Of a DNA stretch of 60,656 bases, positions 1 through 9,136 are shown piece by piece. Position numbers and translations under genes: made by a program. The notes beneath the pieces were generated by a model. The model saw only the letters and a list, made by a program, of their open reading frames with translations, did no database searches and was not told where the DNA came from. The DNA is from Candidatus Neomicrothrix sp. UBA2131 (lineage in GTDB: Bacteria > Actinomycetota > Acidimicrobiia > Acidimicrobiales > MedAcidi-G1), in contig DCXR01000079.1 of NCBI GenBank assembly GCA_002329075.1, positions 1 through 60,656 of the forward strand, read 5' to 3'. Every line of letters begins with the position of its first letter. Position 1 is the stretch's first letter.

Positions 1-162
1 CGCTGTGGTCGCGGTGCCGGTGGTTGGTGGCAGCGTCCCCTGCTTGGGCAGCGTCTCAGTTGTCGCCCCCAGGTGCCTCATCGCAGGAAGGTCATCGGCA
101 CTGCCACACGAGGAGAGAAGGACGCATAGGACCGCCATGAGACAGATGCCCGGTGGGCGCAT
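1..162 (-). CDS. Putative lipoprotein, N-terminal part (cut by left edge)
   Basis: Reading leftwards from an ATG at 162, 54 codons stay open to the window edge. The first 18 residues are a short hydrophobic signal ending in a lipobox (LSSC, lipidated Cys19), followed by a Thr/Pro-rich linker typical of exported actinobacterial lipoproteins. A strong Shine-Dalgarno (AGGAGGT, about 5 nt before ATG) overlaps the stop codon of the exonuclease gene just upstream, so the two are probably co-transcribed. The mature domain lies outside the window and no function can be given. Confidence 0.75.
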   Translation of the reverse strand, partial: MRPPGICLMAVLCVLLSSCGSADDLPAMRHLGATTETLPKQGTLPPTTGTATTA

Positions 163-171
163 CAGCACCTC

Positions 172-774
172 CTACCCGACCGGACCCCGATGGCGGCGGG
201 GTCTGCACTCGCTACGGCCTGTAGGCGCAGGCAGAAACACACGGGGGAACGGCTCGACCCGCGGCAACTCGAACTCCTTCTCCAGGAAGGCGGTCATCAC
301 TCCGGCCAGCGCCATCGAGTCGTCGAGCGCCTGGTGGGCGTCATCTAGCGGAACCTCGAGGGCCTTGGCGAGCAGGCCGAGACGACCGGGCAACCCATGC
401 TCGCGTGCAACCTCCAGCGTGTCGATTGCCTTCAGGCCCATCGCTCCGATTCCCATCCGCTTCCATTCGGACTCGAGGAAGTGGATGTCGAACAACGCAT
501 TGTGCGCGACGGGCACGTAGTCCGAGAGTTCGGCGGCCAGGTCACCGGCGATCTCGGTGAACGTGGGAGCCGAGTCGAGCCATTCCGGCTGGATGCCGTG
601 AATTCGCTGGCTTGCACCGAACTCCCGGATTCCGGCGTCGACCAGTGTCGTCCACTCCCCCACCACCTCTCCCGTCGGGGAAATGCGGACCACTGCCACC
701 TCGATGACGCGCGCCAGACCAGGGTCGAGGCCGGTCGTCTCGACGTCGAAGCAGGCGAATCCGGGGGCGCTCAC
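172..774 (-). CDS. DEDDh-family 3'-5' exonuclease (DnaQ-like)
   Basis: A 200-residue protein with the three exonuclease motifs of the DnaQ/RNase T superfamily: ExoI FDVETTG (Asp10, Glu12), ExoII HNALFD (Asp96), and ExoIII with His147 and Asp151/152. It would hydrolyse single-stranded DNA or RNA ends with two bound metal ions; whether it is a polymerase III epsilon proofreading subunit or a stand-alone repair nuclease cannot be told, as no polymerase-binding tail is evident. The GTG start at 774 is forced because motif I begins only nine residues later. No clear Shine-Dalgarno is seen (AGGA abuts the GTG). Divergent from the MFS gene. Confidence 0.85.
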   Translation of the reverse strand: MSAPGFACFDVETTGLDPGLARVIEVAVVRISPTGEVVGEWTTLVDAGIREFGASQRIHGIQPEWLDSAPTFTEIAGDLAAELSDYVPVAHNALFDIHFLESEWKRMGIGAMGLKAIDTLEVAREHGLPGRLGLLAKALEVPLDDAHQALDDSMALAGVMTAFLEKEFELPRVEPFPRVFLPAPTGRSECRPRRHRGPVG

Positions 775-850
775 TCCTGCTGTAACGGGCTCGCGGTCAC
801 AGGCGTGACCGTAGCCCGCGGCCGGTCACACCCGTTCCCGAGTGGGGCCG

Positions 851-856
851 TACGCT
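851..856 (+). promoter_or_regulatory. -10 hexamer TACGCT, leaderless MFS gene
   Basis: TACGCT ends 6 nt before the ATG at 863 and no Shine-Dalgarno is present, so transcription probably starts at or next to the start codon. Confidence 0.5.
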
Positions 857-862
857 CCCCGG

Positions 863-2140
863 ATGTCCGGCATGGAACAGCCATCCGGGTCCGAGCGGGC
901 CACCGTGCAACGTCGGACCCTGGTGGCTCTGGTTGTCGCCATCCTCCCGGCCGGCGCAGCGATGAGCGCGGGCTACTCCTCGGCGGCCGTACTGGGTGAG
1001 GACATTTCTGGCAGTGCATGGCTGGGTGGCATGGCGGCTGCGGCGATGACGACCGGTGCCGCCCTCTCCGCCGTCCCCCTGGCCCGGTTGATGGCCGTGC
1101 GGGGACGGCGGCCGGGCCTGGCCGTCGGATACCTGGTCGCCTGCACGGGGTCCGGCGCGGCAGCGGTGGCTGCACTGCTCGGCTGGTATCCGCTGCTGGT
1201 GTTGGGGATCCTCGGGATCGGCACCGGCAATGCCACGAACCTCGCCGCCAGATACGCCGCAGCCGACCTTGCCGACGACGACAGTCGGGGGAAGGCGATC
1301 GGCGGCCTCGTCTGGGCGTCGACCTTCGGCACCGTGCTCGGCCCCGCAATCGGCCTCGGCCCGGCACCAAGAGCCGCCGACCTGGTCGGCCTTCCACCCC
1401 TGGTCGGCCCGTACCTGCTGTGCGTCGTCCTGTTCGGCGGAGCAGCACTGCTCATCTGGCGACACCTGATCCCGGATCCCCTTATCCTCGCCCGCGGTGT
1501 GGGGGCTCCGGGGGAGTCACCGCCCAACCTCCGAGCCTCGACACGCCTGCTCGCCTGCTCGCCGCACGGACGCCTCGCCGTCATCGGCATGGTCGCAGGC
1601 CACATCGTCATGGTCGGCGTCATGACCATGACGCCCCTGCACATGCGGGACGGCAACCACGACCTCCAGGTCATCGGACTCGTGATCTCGCTCCACGTCA
1701 TCGGCATGTACGCCTTCTCACCCGTCGTCGGCTGGTTCGCCGACCACCTCGGATCCCGACCGGTCCTCGCCGGCGGCGGCGTCATGCTCTTCATCGGTGC
1801 CGAGCTGACCTCCCACACCGATCCCGAGCACTCCATCGGGATCTACGCAGGACTCTTCCTGATCGGTCTGGGTTGGAGCTGTGGAATCGTCGCCGGTTCG
1901 GCGTTGCTCACCGGCAGCTTTCCACCCGAGTCCCGGGTCCAGGTCCAGGGCCTCGCCGACCTGGTGATGACCGCATCGGGAGCCGCCGCAGGGCTCGCTT
2001 CCGGCCTCGTCGTGACCTGGGCGGGCTTCGGGTCCCTCAGCCACTGGAGTGGAGTGCTGGGGTTGGCCCCAACCGTTGCCGTGCTCCTCCTGAGCCTCGA
2101 CCGCTCACGCCGGGTGGCATCCAGCCCGGGTGGCAACTAG
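863..2140 (+). CDS. MFS transporter
   Basis: A 425-residue integral membrane protein with about twelve hydrophobic segments in two halves, a basic cytoplasmic loop after the second segment (RLMAVRGRRPG), an acidic/basic loop near residue 110, and a matching loop in the second half (GWFADHLGSRP) with the family's G-x-x-x-D-x-x-G pattern. This is the major facilitator fold, probably a proton-coupled drug or metabolite exporter; the substrate is unknown. The start at ATG 863 is chosen for the -10 hexamer 6 nt upstream; ATG 872 is a possible alternative. It ends 22 nt from the convergent MBOAT gene. Confidence 0.8.
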   Translation: MSGMEQPSGSERATVQRRTLVALVVAILPAGAAMSAGYSSAAVLGEDISGSAWLGGMAAAAMTTGAALSAVPLARLMAVRGRRPGLAVGYLVACTGSGAAAVAALLGWYPLLVLGILGIGTGNATNLAARYAAADLADDDSRGKAIGGLVWASTFGTVLGPAIGLGPAPRAADLVGLPPLVGPYLLCVVLFGGAALLIWRHLIPDPLILARGVGAPGESPPNLRASTRLLACSPHGRLAVIGMVAGHIVMVGVMTMTPLHMRDGNHDLQVIGLVISLHVIGMYAFSPVVGWFADHLGSRPVLAGGGVMLFIGAELTSHTDPEHSIGIYAGLFLIGLGWSCGIVAGSALLTGSFPPESRVQVQGLADLVMTASGAAAGLASGLVVTWAGFGSLSHWSGVLGLAPTVAVLLLSLDRSRRVASSPGGN

Positions 2141-2162
2141 CCGAAGGCAGCCGACGTCGCTT

Positions 2163-3575
2163 CTAGAAGGCGAAGTAGATGAATGGTGCGACACCGTCAG
2201 GACCGAGCAGGTCGATGCCCAGGATCGCCACGAGGACAACCGCTGCCTGAACCAGCACAGGGGCACGTCCCAGCGAGGCCCAGAAGCCGTCCACCCGGCC
2301 ACGTGGAGCGAACTGCATGACGAAACCGAGCACGAGCAGGGCGGCCACGCCACCGTCCAACGACGGGGCCGAGGTCCATGAACCCCCGAGCGCACCGAAG
2401 ACCTCCAGCGCCCGATCCAGGTCCACGGAACGGAAGAACACCCACCCGATGCACACCAGATGGAACGTGCCGACCACGCGCAGCCAGTGGCCGAGGGAAC
2501 CCGGTGGGGTTGGTGCCCCCCGACGGTCCCGCAGGAGTCGTGCGACGACAAGGCCGAGACCGTGGATCAGCCCCCAGATGAGGAACGTCCACCCGGCGCC
2601 GTGCCAGAGCCCGCCCAGCACCATCGTGATGAGCAGGTTCCTGTAGGTCCGCCCCCTCCCCCGTCGGTTGCCCCCCATCCCGATGTACAGGTAGTCGCGG
2701 AGCCAGGTGGACAGGCTGATGTGCCAGCGCCTCCAGAAGTCCTGGAGGGATGCCGCACGGTAGGGCTGGTTGAAGTTGTCGGGGAACCGGAAGCCCAGCA
2801 GCAGGGCGATGCCTATGGCGATGTCGCTGTAGCCGCTGAAGTCGCCGTAGATCTGGAGTGCATAGCCGTAGACGGCCAGGAGGGTCTCGAGCCCGGTGGC
2901 TCCGCCCGGGTCGGCGAAGACCCCGTCCACGAGCCGCGTGGCCAGGACGTCGGCCAGCACCACCTTCTTGAACAGGCCAGCGAGGATCAGGTGCATCGAA
3001 CGGCCCGTGTCGAGGGATGCCCGTTCGTTGGTCGCCAACTGTGCAAGGAAGTCCCTGGCCCGGACGATCGGGCCGGCCACGAGTTGTGGGAAGAAGGCCA
3101 CGAAGAGGGCGAAGTCGCCCAGGTCACGTGTCGGGCGCAGGATCCCCCTGTAGATGTCCAGCGAGTACGACATCGTCTGGAAGGTGTAGAAGCTGATGCC
3201 GACCGGGAGGATGATCCCGAGCGGACGGGCGGACACGGTCATGCCCAGGTCCGCCATCACGTTCACGAACTCGGTCACGAAGAAGTCGGCGTACTTGAAG
3301 ATGCCGAGCATGCCCAGGTTCGTGGCGAGGCTGAGTACCAGAAAGGCCTTTCGGCGTCGCTGATCCGATGAGGCATGGATGGCGATGCCCGTCCCGTAGT
3401 CCACGATGGTCGAGATCCAGATCAGTGTCAGGAAGCGCCAGTCCCACCAGGCGTAGAAGACGTAACTGGCGATGAGCATGGTGGTCTTCCAGGCCCGGGG
3501 ACGCTTCAGGAGCACCGTGTGGGCCGCGAGGACGAGCGTCAGGAAGACGGCGAAGGTGATAGTCGGAAACAGCAT
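2163..3575 (-). CDS. MBOAT-family O-acyltransferase (AlgI-like)
   Basis: A 470-residue polytopic membrane protein with the AlgI/MBOAT signatures: WLRDYLYI(G/S)MGGNRRG and the catalytic histidine in GGLWHGAGWT, ending in FIYFAF as AlgI relatives do. Such proteins pass acyl (usually acetyl) groups across the membrane to extracellular polysaccharides or teichoic-type polymers. The usual SGNH/AlgJ-type partner is not next door. Translation is taken from the ATG at 3575, which starts the first membrane helix; longer in-frame openings to 3767 are low-complexity and unlike the family. Divergent from the GT4 gene, suggesting an envelope glycan block. Confidence 0.9.
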   Translation of the reverse strand: MLFPTITFAVFLTLVLAAHTVLLKRPRAWKTTMLIASYVFYAWWDWRFLTLIWISTIVDYGTGIAIHASSDQRRRKAFLVLSLATNLGMLGIFKYADFFVTEFVNVMADLGMTVSARPLGIILPVGISFYTFQTMSYSLDIYRGILRPTRDLGDFALFVAFFPQLVAGPIVRARDFLAQLATNERASLDTGRSMHLILAGLFKKVVLADVLATRLVDGVFADPGGATGLETLLAVYGYALQIYGDFSGYSDIAIGIALLLGFRFPDNFNQPYRAASLQDFWRRWHISLSTWLRDYLYIGMGGNRRGRGRTYRNLLITMVLGGLWHGAGWTFLIWGLIHGLGLVVARLLRDRRGAPTPPGSLGHWLRVVGTFHLVCIGWVFFRSVDLDRALEVFGALGGSWTSAPSLDGGVAALLVLGFVMQFAPRGRVDGFWASLGRAPVLVQAAVVLVAILGIDLLGPDGVAPFIYFAF

Positions 3576-3665
3576 GGAGGGCCCGAGTCTGCCACCCGCC
3601 GGCCGCCGACCCCGCGGTCCAGGGTGCAGACGCCCCCATGTCCCGGTGGGGACGGGTGGGGCCGG

Positions 3666-3671
3666 TACGAT
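3666..3671 (+). promoter_or_regulatory. -10 hexamer TACGAT, GT4 gene
   Basis: TACGAT lies 9 nt before the ATG at 3681 with no Shine-Dalgarno, implying a leaderless or near-leaderless transcript for the glycosyltransferase-AftD pair. Confidence 0.45.
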
Positions 3672-3680
3672 CCGCCGACG

Positions 3681-4859
3681 ATGGCGGCCCGAACACGACC
3701 CCCCGATGATCTGCCCGAGGGCAGCCTCGACGCGCTGATCGACTCGTCGGGAATCCGCCGCATCCACATCCTCGCCTGGCGCGACCTGGACGATCCCGAG
3801 GCCGGCGGATCAGAGATCCATGCCCATGAGGTCGCCCGCCGTTGGGCCGATGCGGGCCTCGAGGTCACGTTCCGCACCTCCCATGCTGCCGGCCACCGGA
3901 CCTCGACCCGCCGGGCCGGTTACAGGGTGGTCCGCCGGGCCGGCCGCTACCTCGTCTTTCCGCGGGCGGTCGCTGCGGAGATATTCGGCACCCACGGGCG
4001 ACGCGACGCTCTCGTCGAGATCTGGAACGGCGTACCCTTCTTCTCGCCACTCTGGGCCGCCAACCCCCGCATGGTCTTCCTCCACCACAACCACGAACTG
4101 CTGTGGCCCATGGTCCTCTCACCCGGCCTGGCCCGCCTCGGATCGTTTCTCGAGCGCCGGATCGCACCGCCCTGCTACCAGAACACGGCGATCGTCACCC
4201 TTTCCGAGTCGTCACGGGCCTCCCTCATTAACGACCTTCGCCTGCCGGACCATGGCGTTCACGTAGTGGAACCGGGCATCCATCCCCGCTTCACCCCCGG
4301 AGGCGATCGCAGCCCGACGCCGCTGGTGGTCGCTGCCGGCCGACTGATGCCCTCGAAGCGCTTCGACACCCTCATCCGGACGGTCGCCGAGGCCCGACGC
4401 AGCGTCCCCGAGACCCGCCTCGAGATCCTCGGTGCGGGTTACGCCGACGAGGACCTGTCGGCTGTCGTCGCTGAACTGGGCGCCGAATCCTGGGCCACCC
4501 TGCGGGGCCACGTCGACGACGAGGAACTCGTCTCCGCCTACCGTCGAGCCTGGGTGGTGGCCAGCGCCTCCGCCAGCGAAGGCTGGGGCATGACCCTCAC
4601 CGAAGCAGCCGCCTGCGGAACCCCGGCCGTCGCCACACGGATTCCCGGCCATGAGGACGCCGTCGAGCACGGTGTGTCCGGCCTTCTCGCCGACGAGGAT
4701 CCACAGTTGGCCGGACACCTCGTCGACCTGCTTGCCGACGACGATCGGCGCACGACGTTCGGCAAGGCAGCACTCGCACGCTCCTCTCTCTACGGCTGGG
4801 ACCGAACTGCGACCGAGGCCTTCAGGGTCCTTGCCTCGATGGTGCCACAGGGCCGGTGA
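3681..4859 (+). CDS. Glycosyltransferase family 4
   Basis: A 392-residue GT-B fold enzyme. The N-terminal half has the acceptor-side motif PEAGGSEIHAHEVARRW; the C-terminal half has VVAAGRLMPSKRFDTLI and the E-x7-E nucleotide-sugar motif SEGWGMTLTEAAACGTPAVA. It should transfer a sugar from an activated donor to an envelope glycan or lipid-linked acceptor on the cytoplasmic side. Its TGA overlaps the GTG of the following AftD-like gene by 4 nt, so the two are translationally coupled and likely act on the same polymer. The start at 3681 has a -10 hexamer just upstream. Confidence 0.88.
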   Translation: MAARTRPPDDLPEGSLDALIDSSGIRRIHILAWRDLDDPEAGGSEIHAHEVARRWADAGLEVTFRTSHAAGHRTSTRRAGYRVVRRAGRYLVFPRAVAAEIFGTHGRRDALVEIWNGVPFFSPLWAANPRMVFLHHNHELLWPMVLSPGLARLGSFLERRIAPPCYQNTAIVTLSESSRASLINDLRLPDHGVHVVEPGIHPRFTPGGDRSPTPLVVAAGRLMPSKRFDTLIRTVAEARRSVPETRLEILGAGYADEDLSAVVAELGAESWATLRGHVDDEELVSAYRRAWVVASASASEGWGMTLTEAAACGTPAVATRIPGHEDAVEHGVSGLLADEDPQLAGHLVDLLADDDRRTTFGKAALARSSLYGWDRTATEAFRVLASMVPQGR

Positions 4860-7800
4860 GTCCACGGCCGCGTCTTCTCGGCGCACGCCTGTTCCGACCT
4901 CTGGACTCCGCCCGGGGGCAGGTGGGCCTGCTCGCCATGCTGGCCTACCTGCCGCTCCTGCTCACCCACCGGGGCATGGTGGCAGCCGACACGAAGCCCT
5001 ACCTGACGCTGGATCCCGGAGGACTGCTCGCAGGTGCCTCGTCCATGTGGCAGCCGAACTTCGCCATGGGAACCGTCACCCATCAGAACCTCGGGTTCCT
5101 CTGGCCGACCGGTCCCTTCTTCGCTGTGGGCGACCTCCTGGGCCTCTCCGGCTGGATCGTCCAACGCCTCTGGCTGGGCTCGATCCTGTTGGCCGCCGGC
5201 CTCGGACTGCGCTGGTTCCTCCGCACCATCGGCTGGCGTGGTGCCCCGGTGCTCGTCGCCTCGCTCGCCTACATGCTCAGCCCGTACGTCCTGGACTACA
5301 TCGCCCGCATCTCGGTCATCCTGCTGCCGTGGGCAGGCCTCCCCTGGATGCTGGCGCTGACGGTTCGGGCGCTGCGAACGCCCGGTTGGCGTCATCCGGC
5401 GATGTTCGCCCTCGTCACCCTCACCATCGGCGGCGTCAATGCCACCTCCCTGCTGCTGGTCGGCCTCGGACCGGTGCTCTGGATCGCCTGGAGCGTCGCC
5501 GAGGGAACCGTTTCCCGACGACAGGCCGTCGGTGTCGTCAGCCGAATCGGCCTCCTCCTGCTCGGGACCTCCGCCTGGTGGGTCATCGGGCTCCGAACCC
5601 AGGCCACCTACGGCCTTCCCACGCTGCGGCTGACCGAGACCTACGAGGTGATCGCCGACGCCGCCACCGCTCCCGAACTGTTCCGGGGACTCGGCTACTG
5701 GTTCTTCTACGGCCAGGACAAGCTCGGCGCCTGGATCGAACCGGCGTACGCCTACACCCGTTGGGCGCTTCCGCTCTCATTCGCACTCCCGCTGTGCGGC
5801 CTGCTTGCCGCATCCGTGACACGCTTCCGTTTCCGGAGCCATCTGCTGCTCCTGTTCGGCGTCGGGATGCTCGCCGCCGTTGCGGCCCACCCGTTCGATT
5901 CGCCCTCGCCGCTCGGACGGGTGTTCCGTGAGTGGACTACCACGGATGCCGGCCTGGCGATGCGCAGCACGCCTCGCGCACTGCCTCTCGTAGTGCTGGC
6001 CACAGCCGTCTTCCTGGGAGCCGGGGCGGAAGCCCTGGGTCGGCGCCTTCCACGGTTCCGCCAGCCGATTGCCGCCGTCCTGTGCCTGGCGATCCTGGCC
6101 AACTTCTCCCCCCTGTGGCGGGGTCAACTACTCGGCGACAACCTCGAGCGACCTGAGGAGGTTCCCGCCTACTGGGCGTCGCTGGCCGCATCCCTCGACG
6201 CGGCCTCGGATCCGCATGGGACACGTGTCCTCGAGTTGCCGGGGAGCGACTTCGCCGCACATCGCTGGGGAAACACCGTCGATCCGATCCTGCCGGGCCT
6301 GATGGAACGAGGGCATGTCGCACGTGAGTTGGTACCGCTCGGAACGCCCGCATCCGCATCCCTCATCGTCGCGCTGGACACCGAGATCCAGGAGGGGCGC
6401 TTCGATTCCGATTCGCTGGCTCCACTCGCCCACCTGATGGGTGTCGGCGACATCGTCTTCCGCGGCGACCTGCAGTACGAGCGCTATCGCACCCCCCGGC
6501 CACCTGACCTGTGGGCCGACCTGCTGGCCGCAGAAGGTCTTCTCCCACCCACTCTCTACGGCGAAGGCCTGTTGAACGTGGCCGGCCCCCAACGGACGCT
6601 CGTGGACGAGCACACGCTCGATCGGCCATCCGGAGCGGCAGTCCCGCCGGCCGCCGCTGTGTTCGGCCTGGCGGAAGCATCGGCGATCCTCCGCAGCGCC
6701 GATCCGACACGCCCGATCGTCGTCGCCGGAGATGCCGAGGGTCTTGTGGCCGTTGCCGGCGAGGGCTTCCTCGAGGCGGGTCGCCCTGTGTTCTTCAGCG
6801 CCACCCTCACCGACTCGCCGGAGGTGGCCAACCAGGCGGGCGCACTGCTGCTGTTGACGGACAGCAACCGGAAGCGGGGACAGCGCTGGGGCACAATCCG
6901 TGAAACACAGGGCTACACGGAACGGGCCGACGAGGTGCCCCTTGCAGAGGACCCCACCGATCAGCGCCTGCAGGCCTTCCCCGACCTTCCGGGCAGCCAG
7001 GCCGTCGCCTTCCAGGAGGGCGTCCGGGCGTCGGCAACGGCGTACGGGAACCCCGTTACGTTCATCCCCTCGGCCCGGCCGTTTCATGCCGTCGACGGCG
7101 ATCCACTCACCGCATGGTCCGTATCGGCGTTTGCCGACGCCCGTGGCGAACAACTCCTCCTCGAGTTCGAGGAACCGGTGCCGGTTGCGAGCGTGGAACT
7201 CGAGCAGGCGGTGACCTATGGGCAGAACCGGGTCATCACCGATCTCCGCATCCACCATGCCGAGGGCAGCGTCGACGTTGCCCTCGGCGAAGAGTCGCTC
7301 CTGTCGGGGCAGGTGGTGCCACTGGGCATCGACTCGACCTCGTTCCTCAGACTCGAGATTCTGGCCACCAGCGACGGTGACCCGAAGTGGTATTTCGGCT
7401 TCAGCGGTGTCGGGTTCTCCGAGGTTCGAGTCCCCGGCCTGTCCGCCGAGGAGACGGTGGCGCTCCCCACCGACCTGACAGACCTGCTCGAAGGGGACCG
7501 GGGACAGGAGTTGGCGGTGCTCCTCACCCGGCTCCGATCAGATCCACTCGATCCGGTCCGGTCGGACGGAGAGGAGCACCTGGACCGCACCTTCGTCCTG
7601 CCGTGGGACCGAACCTTCGAACTGACCGGTGAATCCAGGCTTGCGGCCGATGCATCTCCGGCGACAGTCGCAGCGCTGCTCGGCTCAGACGACTGGCCTC
7701 AGACTGCTTCAGCCACCTCGTCGCTCGCGGGATCCGTCCGCTCGAGCGCATTCGCCGCCATCGACGGAGACGAAGGGACCGCATGGCAGGCGACCCTCGG

Positions 7801-9136
7801 CCGGCAGGACGGGCAGGAGTTCACCGTCTCGTTCCGGGAGCCTCGCCGGGTGGAGTCCTTCATCCTCCGGTTCCGGGACGACGACAGCCATTCGATCCCG
7901 ACCGTGGTCTCGATCAGCGGGGATCGGGAAGCACTCGGTACCTACCGTCTCGAGGCACTGCCTCCATCGGTCGAGGGAGAGAGGCGGCTGGATATCGACG
8001 TTCCCGATTCCGAGGTCTCGGAGCTCACGGTTCGCATCGAGTCCGTCCGATCGAAGGTGGCCATGGACTGGTATTCAGGGCTTCCCGTCGATCTGCCGGT
8101 AGGACTAGTGGAGATCGACGGCCTTCCGGTGCCGGCGATCGACCTGTTCCTCCAGGACTCCTGTCGCGACGACCTGCTCATGTTGGACGGTGAACCTGTA
8201 GCGGTCCGGGTAGTCGGCCCCGTCGAGGATGCCGTCGCACGAAAGCCGCTTTCCATCGAGCCATGTGGCCTGCCGGTACGGCTCGAAGCCGGCGAGCACC
8301 ACCTCGAGACGACTCCGGGCCGGCTCACGGGAATCGACATCGACCGCCTGGTCCTGCGGTCGGGGACGGCCGTTTCGCCCGTGGTGTCAGAACTCCTTCC
8401 GCACGTTGCAGTGCTCGACTGGAACCGGACGAGCCGCGACCTGGAGATCTCCGCTCAGGGCTCCCCCTTCTGGCTCGTTCTCGGTGAGAGTTTCTCGGAG
8501 GGTTGGCAGCTCTCCTCCGATGACGCCACTGTCGATCCGGCACCCGTGCTGATCGACGGCTTCGCCAACGGTTGGCTCATCGACCCCGCCGGCCATGAGG
8601 GTGGCCTGGCCCTGCACCTCGAATGGACGCCGCAGCGCCTCGTTCGCATCGGGCTTGCCGTCTCGCTGCTCACCGCACTCGCCTGCCTGTTCCTGGTGCG
8701 TATGGGCCGCGGAGGCGACGAAGAGGACGGAGCACACGTACACCTCGTCGATCCACGTGGGGGCATGCCCGTGATGGGCAATCGGGCTGCCGTCGGAGTC
8801 GGGCTCGCCGTAGCCGTTGCAGCCTGGTTGAACCTCCCGGCCTGGCCCCTGGCCGCTCCCCTGCTCGGCGTTTCGGTGGGCCTCGTGCTGGTAGGCCTCT
8901 GCTGGCGCCGAACCCTGCCCCTCCTGGCGACCGGCCTCATGGCTGCCGCTGCGCTGATGATCGTGATCGACCAGGTCCGCTACCGCTACCCGCGCGACTT
9001 CATCTGGCCGACGTTCTTCGACCGCTACCACGTCCTGGGCGTACTGGCGGTCCTCTGCGTCCTTGCCGAGGCGCTGCGCTCCCTGCTGGCGCGTCGCGTG
9101 GTTCGGGGCACCGGGACAACCGCCGCTGCTCAGTAG
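4856..9136 (+). CDS. aftD: AftD-like alpha-(1->3)-arabinofuranosyltransferase (GT-C, DUF3367)
   Basis: A 1,426-residue protein matching the size and architecture of mycobacterial AftD. Residues 20-430 hold about ten membrane helices with the GT-C first-loop acidic site (MVAADTKPYL, Asp45) and AftD-like WQPNFAMG and GFLWPTGPFF segments. The extracellular middle contains two discoidin/F5-8C-like carbohydrate-binding segments (VDGDPLTAWSV near 740; IDGDEGTAWQA near 970), and helices return after about residue 1260. AftD adds branching arabinofuranose to arabinogalactan and lipoarabinomannan using decaprenyl-phospho-arabinose; that substrate is an extrapolation here. Coupled to the upstream GT4 gene (GTGA). 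Its stop overlaps the convergent DUF2142 gene by 7 nt. The symbol is by homology. Confidence 0.82.
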   Translation: MSPRPRLLGARLFRPLDSARGQVGLLAMLAYLPLLLTHRGMVAADTKPYLTLDPGGLLAGASSMWQPNFAMGTVTHQNLGFLWPTGPFFAVGDLLGLSGWIVQRLWLGSILLAAGLGLRWFLRTIGWRGAPVLVASLAYMLSPYVLDYIARISVILLPWAGLPWMLALTVRALRTPGWRHPAMFALVTLTIGGVNATSLLLVGLGPVLWIAWSVAEGTVSRRQAVGVVSRIGLLLLGTSAWWVIGLRTQATYGLPTLRLTETYEVIADAATAPELFRGLGYWFFYGQDKLGAWIEPAYAYTRWALPLSFALPLCGLLAASVTRFRFRSHLLLLFGVGMLAAVAAHPFDSPSPLGRVFREWTTTDAGLAMRSTPRALPLVVLATAVFLGAGAEALGRRLPRFRQPIAAVLCLAILANFSPLWRGQLLGDNLERPEEVPAYWASLAASLDAASDPHGTRVLELPGSDFAAHRWGNTVDPILPGLMERGHVARELVPLGTPASASLIVALDTEIQEGRFDSDSLAPLAHLMGVGDIVFRGDLQYERYRTPRPPDLWADLLAAEGLLPPTLYGEGLLNVAGPQRTLVDEHTLDRPSGAAVPPAAAVFGLAEASAILRSADPTRPIVVAGDAEGLVAVAGEGFLEAGRPVFFSATLTDSPEVANQAGALLLLTDSNRKRGQRWGTIRETQGYTERADEVPLAEDPTDQRLQAFPDLPGSQAVAFQEGVRASATAYGNPVTFIPSARPFHAVDGDPLTAWSVSAFADARGEQLLLEFEEPVPVASVELEQAVTYGQNRVITDLRIHHAEGSVDVALGEESLLSGQVVPLGIDSTSFLRLEILATSDGDPKWYFGFSGVGFSEVRVPGLSAEETVALPTDLTDLLEGDRGQELAVLLTRLRSDPLDPVRSDGEEHLDRTFVLPWDRTFELTGESRLAADASPATVAALLGSDDWPQTASATSSLAGSVRSSAFAAIDGDEGTAWQATLGRQDGQEFTVSFREPRRVESFILRFRDDDSHSIPTVVSISGDREALGTYRLEALPPSVEGERRLDIDVPDSEVSELTVRIESVRSKVAMDWYSGLPVDLPVGLVEIDGLPVPAIDLFLQDSCRDDLLMLDGEPVAVRVVGPVEDAVARKPLSIEPCGLPVRLEAGEHHLETTPGRLTGIDIDRLVLRSGTAVSPVVSELLPHVAVLDWNRTSRDLEISAQGSPFWLVLGESFSEGWQLSSDDATVDPAPVLIDGFANGWLIDPAGHEGGLALHLEWTPQRLVRIGLAVSLLTALACLFLVRMGRGGDEEDGAHVHLVDPRGGMPVMGNRAAVGVGLAVAVAAWLNLPAWPLAAPLLGVSVGLVLVGLCWRRTLPLLATGLMAAAALMIVIDQVRYRYPRDFIWPTFFDRYHVLGVLAVLCVLAEALRSLLARRVVRGTGTTAAAQ

